Part shown: in pieces, positions 6,300 to 7,036 of the stretch
How positions within the stretch are numbered: position 1 is the stretch's first letter
How the letters are laid out: every line of letters begins with the position of its first letter
DNA from: Actinomycetes bacterium
GTDB taxonomy: Bacteria > Actinomycetota > Acidimicrobiia > Acidimicrobiales > Acidimicrobiaceae
Reading direction: 5' to 3'
Assembly: GCA_021785315.1 (NCBI GenBank)
Contig: JAJYFX010000095.1
Coordinates: 1 to 7,036, forward strand
DNA: 7,036 bases
Notes under the pieces: generated by a model
Database searches by the model: none
What the model saw: the letters and a program-made list of their open reading frames with translations, nothing else
Told to the model about the DNA's origin: nothing
Translations under genes and position numbers: made by a program

Positions 6300-6600
6300 C
6301 GTGAGCGATGAGGAACTGCTTGCCTTGCCTTCCTACCGGTCTAGCACGCTTTTCACTCCTCTTGAAAAGCTTGTGCTTGACTATGCGGTCGGGAAGTCCC
6401 GCATGCCCGTTGAGGTCTCTGATGATCTTTTTAGTAAGCTGCTTGAAGATTTTGACGAGTTGCAGATGATAGAGCTGACGCATTTAATTGCATTGGAGAA
6501 TATGCGCGGCCGGTTCAATTTTGCAATGGGCATCGGAGCCGCAGGCTTTGTCGGCCCCATGGTATGTGCGGTGCCAGCCATGGTCAGCCCGGAGGACTGA
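6300..6600 (+). pseudogene. Carboxymuconolactone decarboxylase/AhpD-like gene, 3' fragment
   Basis: C-terminal 99 codons of the interrupted CMD-family gene. C6300 completes the split Gly codon 101 and GTG 6301 begins residue 102 (VSDEELLALPSYRSSTLFTPLEKLVLDYA). The rest includes the conserved helices MPVEVSDDLFSKLL, DELQMIELTHLIALENMRGRFN and the tail MGIGAAGFVGPMVC, all familiar in this protein family. Joined to codons 1-100 and the restored Gly it yields an uninterrupted 200-residue protein with no other lesion. A GTG at 6301 preceded by GGAG at 6293-6296 (inside the element tip, 4-nt gap) could in principle restart translation, but the product would lack the CxxC motif. Confidence 0.88.
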
Positions 6601-6909
6601 ATGTGCTTTCCGGCTGCTTGTGCCGGAAGCTCACCGCGAGCCGGCAAGATCTCTAGTTCGCTGCTACGACATCGTTTGCCTCGAAGACTTGGCACGAAGA
6701 AGATGGTTCGCAGGGCGAAGTCCCGTCCGGACCTGGAATTCCCTGGCAATTTGCTCTTCTGGCAGGCGAGCGGTACGCAACTCATGTCGACGTTAACAGA
6801 CTTGTTGCATCCTTGGGCTGGACTGGTTTTTCTGACGGTTCCGGCGGTTTGAATGGAAGCCTGCGAATTTCTCCGCCAGAAAAGTTACTTCGGGGCAGTA
6901 TCGAATATT
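6601..6909. other. Region between the CMD remnant and dnaE2; no convincing gene
   Basis: About 310 nt without a recognisable gene. An 83-codon frame begins with ATG at 6601, directly after the CMD stop and 5 nt after GGAGG, but its composition is not protein-like (MCFPAACAGSSPRAGK...) and it opens with a hairpin. A second + frame, open from 6657 to the stop at 6936-6938, looks more protein-like and is treated separately. No tRNA, repeat array or inverted element was seen. Confidence 0.5.
6608..6628 (+). terminator. Possible hairpin terminator after the CMD gene
   Basis: TTCCGGC and GCCGGAA form a 7-bp stem around the 7-nt loop TGCTTGT, beginning 7 nt after the CMD stop. No T-run follows, so it would be a stem-only terminator of the kind often proposed in actinobacteria, or simply a hairpin. 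A second GCCGGC at 6639-6644 could compete for pairing. Confidence 0.4.
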
Positions 6910-6938
6910 TTGATATGAATCGAACATATGTTCGATAA
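6657..6938 (+). other. Open frame of 93 codons without a normal start; possible gene remnant
   Basis: This frame opens after the TAG at 6654-6656 and ends at TAA 6936-6938. It has no ATG, GTG or TTG in its first half. Its translation is more protein-like than the other frames here: it includes SFASKTWHEEDG, then IPWQFALLAGERYATHVDVN, then RLVASLGWTGFSDG, and ends LLRGSIEYFDMNRTYVR. The first codon position is rich in G (about a third of codons by my count), as in real genes. I do not recognise the family. The last codons lie inside the LexA box of dnaE2, which argues against a functional intact gene. It could be a decayed 3' remnant or chance. Confidence 0.22.
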
Positions 6939-6939
6939 T
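6910..6939 (+). promoter_or_regulatory. dnaE2 promoter, probably giving a leaderless transcript
   Basis: A -35-like TTGATA (6910-6915) and a -10-like GATAAT (6934-6939) are separated by 18 nt. Transcription would start around 6946-6948, at the ATG itself. No Shine-Dalgarno is present between the -10 and the ATG, which agrees with a leaderless mRNA. The LexA box fills the spacer and part of the -10, so bound LexA should block polymerase. Confidence 0.6.
6919..6936. promoter_or_regulatory. LexA operator (SOS box)
   Basis: ATCGAACATATGTTCGAT is an 18-bp perfect palindrome containing an exact match to the mycobacterial/actinobacterial SOS consensus TCGAAC-N4-GTTCGA. It sits 11 nt before the dnaE2 start and overlaps the promoter -10. 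The gene downstream is a known SOS-regulon member in actinobacteria, so site and target support each other. Confidence 0.93.
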
Positions 6940-6947
6940 ATTACAAG

Positions 6948-7036
6948 ATGGAAAGTTATGCCGAGCTTCATTGCCACTCGAATTTTAGTTTCTTAGATGG
7001 GGTTAGCGACCCGGAGGAACTAGTGAAGATGGCGTC
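6948..7036 (+). CDS. dnaE2: Error-prone DNA polymerase III alpha subunit DnaE2/ImuC (5' end only)
   Basis: First 29 codons; the gene runs off the right edge. The translation begins MESYAELHCHSNFSFLDGVS and continues DPEELVKMA. This is the start of the PHP domain of C-family polymerases, with the metal-binding HxH (His8, His10) and the SFLDG motif followed by PEELV. YAELHCHSNFSFLDG is the DnaE2 version; replicative DnaE1 more often reads FVHLHVHTEYSMLDG. DnaE2 acts with ImuA/ImuB in SOS translesion synthesis and is the main source of damage-induced mutation in mycobacteria. The LexA box directly upstream supports this role. Whether imuA/imuB are nearby cannot be seen; they are not in the sequence just upstream. 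The start has no Shine-Dalgarno and is probably leaderless. Confidence 0.88.
   Translation, partial: MESYAELHCHSNFSFLDGVSDPEELVKMA

Noticed and set aside
6601..6852. 83-codon ATG frame right after the CMD stop with a GGAGG upstream
   Set aside because: Despite the spacing, the translation is not protein-like, its start forms a hairpin, and GGAGG lies within the CMD 3' coding end, so it may be coincidental.
1..7036. CRISPR arrays, tRNA or rRNA genes
   Set aside because: No regularly spaced repeats, no cloverleaf-like segments and no rRNA-like conserved blocks were seen on either strand.

Overview
The window looks like an actinobacterial chromosome of moderate GC content (mid-50s % by eye). 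The lineage clues are a perfect match to the mycobacterial-type LexA box TCGAAC-N4-GTTCGA, a DnaE2-type polymerase start, a TetR protein with the helix-turn-helix style common in actinobacteria (VDPALVVHYFGSK), and an apparently leaderless promoter. A lower-GC actinobacterium such as an acidimicrobial lineage would fit, but the genus cannot be fixed from sequence alone.

Region 1 (about 99-3431) is a tight operon on the + strand: an ABC-2 type permease, two separate ABC ATPases and a TetR-family regulator, each overlapping the next by 4 bp. It resembles the E. coli ybhGFSR/cecR export locus, with the tandem-ATPase YbhF split into two genes. The two ATPases are degenerate in complementary ways. 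The first keeps a good LSGG signature but has lost the Q-loop Gln and the switch His; the second keeps Q and H but has a broken signature and D-loop. Together they predict an obligate heterodimer with one consensus and one degenerate ATP site.

Region 2 (3491-6600) is a carboxymuconolactone-decarboxylase/AhpD-like gene split by an IS607-family element. Removing 3793-6299 and joining at a GG dinucleotide restores one 200-codon frame, so both boundaries can be called to within about a base. The element is about 2.5 kb and carries tnpA (IS607-type serine recombinase with a MerR-like helix-turn-helix) and tnpB (RNA-guided RuvC nuclease, catalytic Asp-Glu-Asp intact, 602 codons), overlapping by 4 bp. 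Its ends carry an 8-bp inverted repeat. The 3' part of tnpB is hairpin-rich and probably overlaps the omega RNA, whose guide would be read from the interrupted host gene. The tnpA frame has no ordinary start codon before its DNA-binding domain: a GTC sits where a GTG would be expected.

Region 3 (6601-6947) is mostly non-coding. It has a hairpin just after the CMD stop, an unexplained 93-codon open frame without a normal start, and a promoter embedded in an 18-bp perfect LexA palindrome. Region 4 (6948 to the end) is the first 29 codons of a DnaE2/ImuC-type error-prone DNA polymerase III alpha subunit, so the right edge is an SOS mutagenesis locus.
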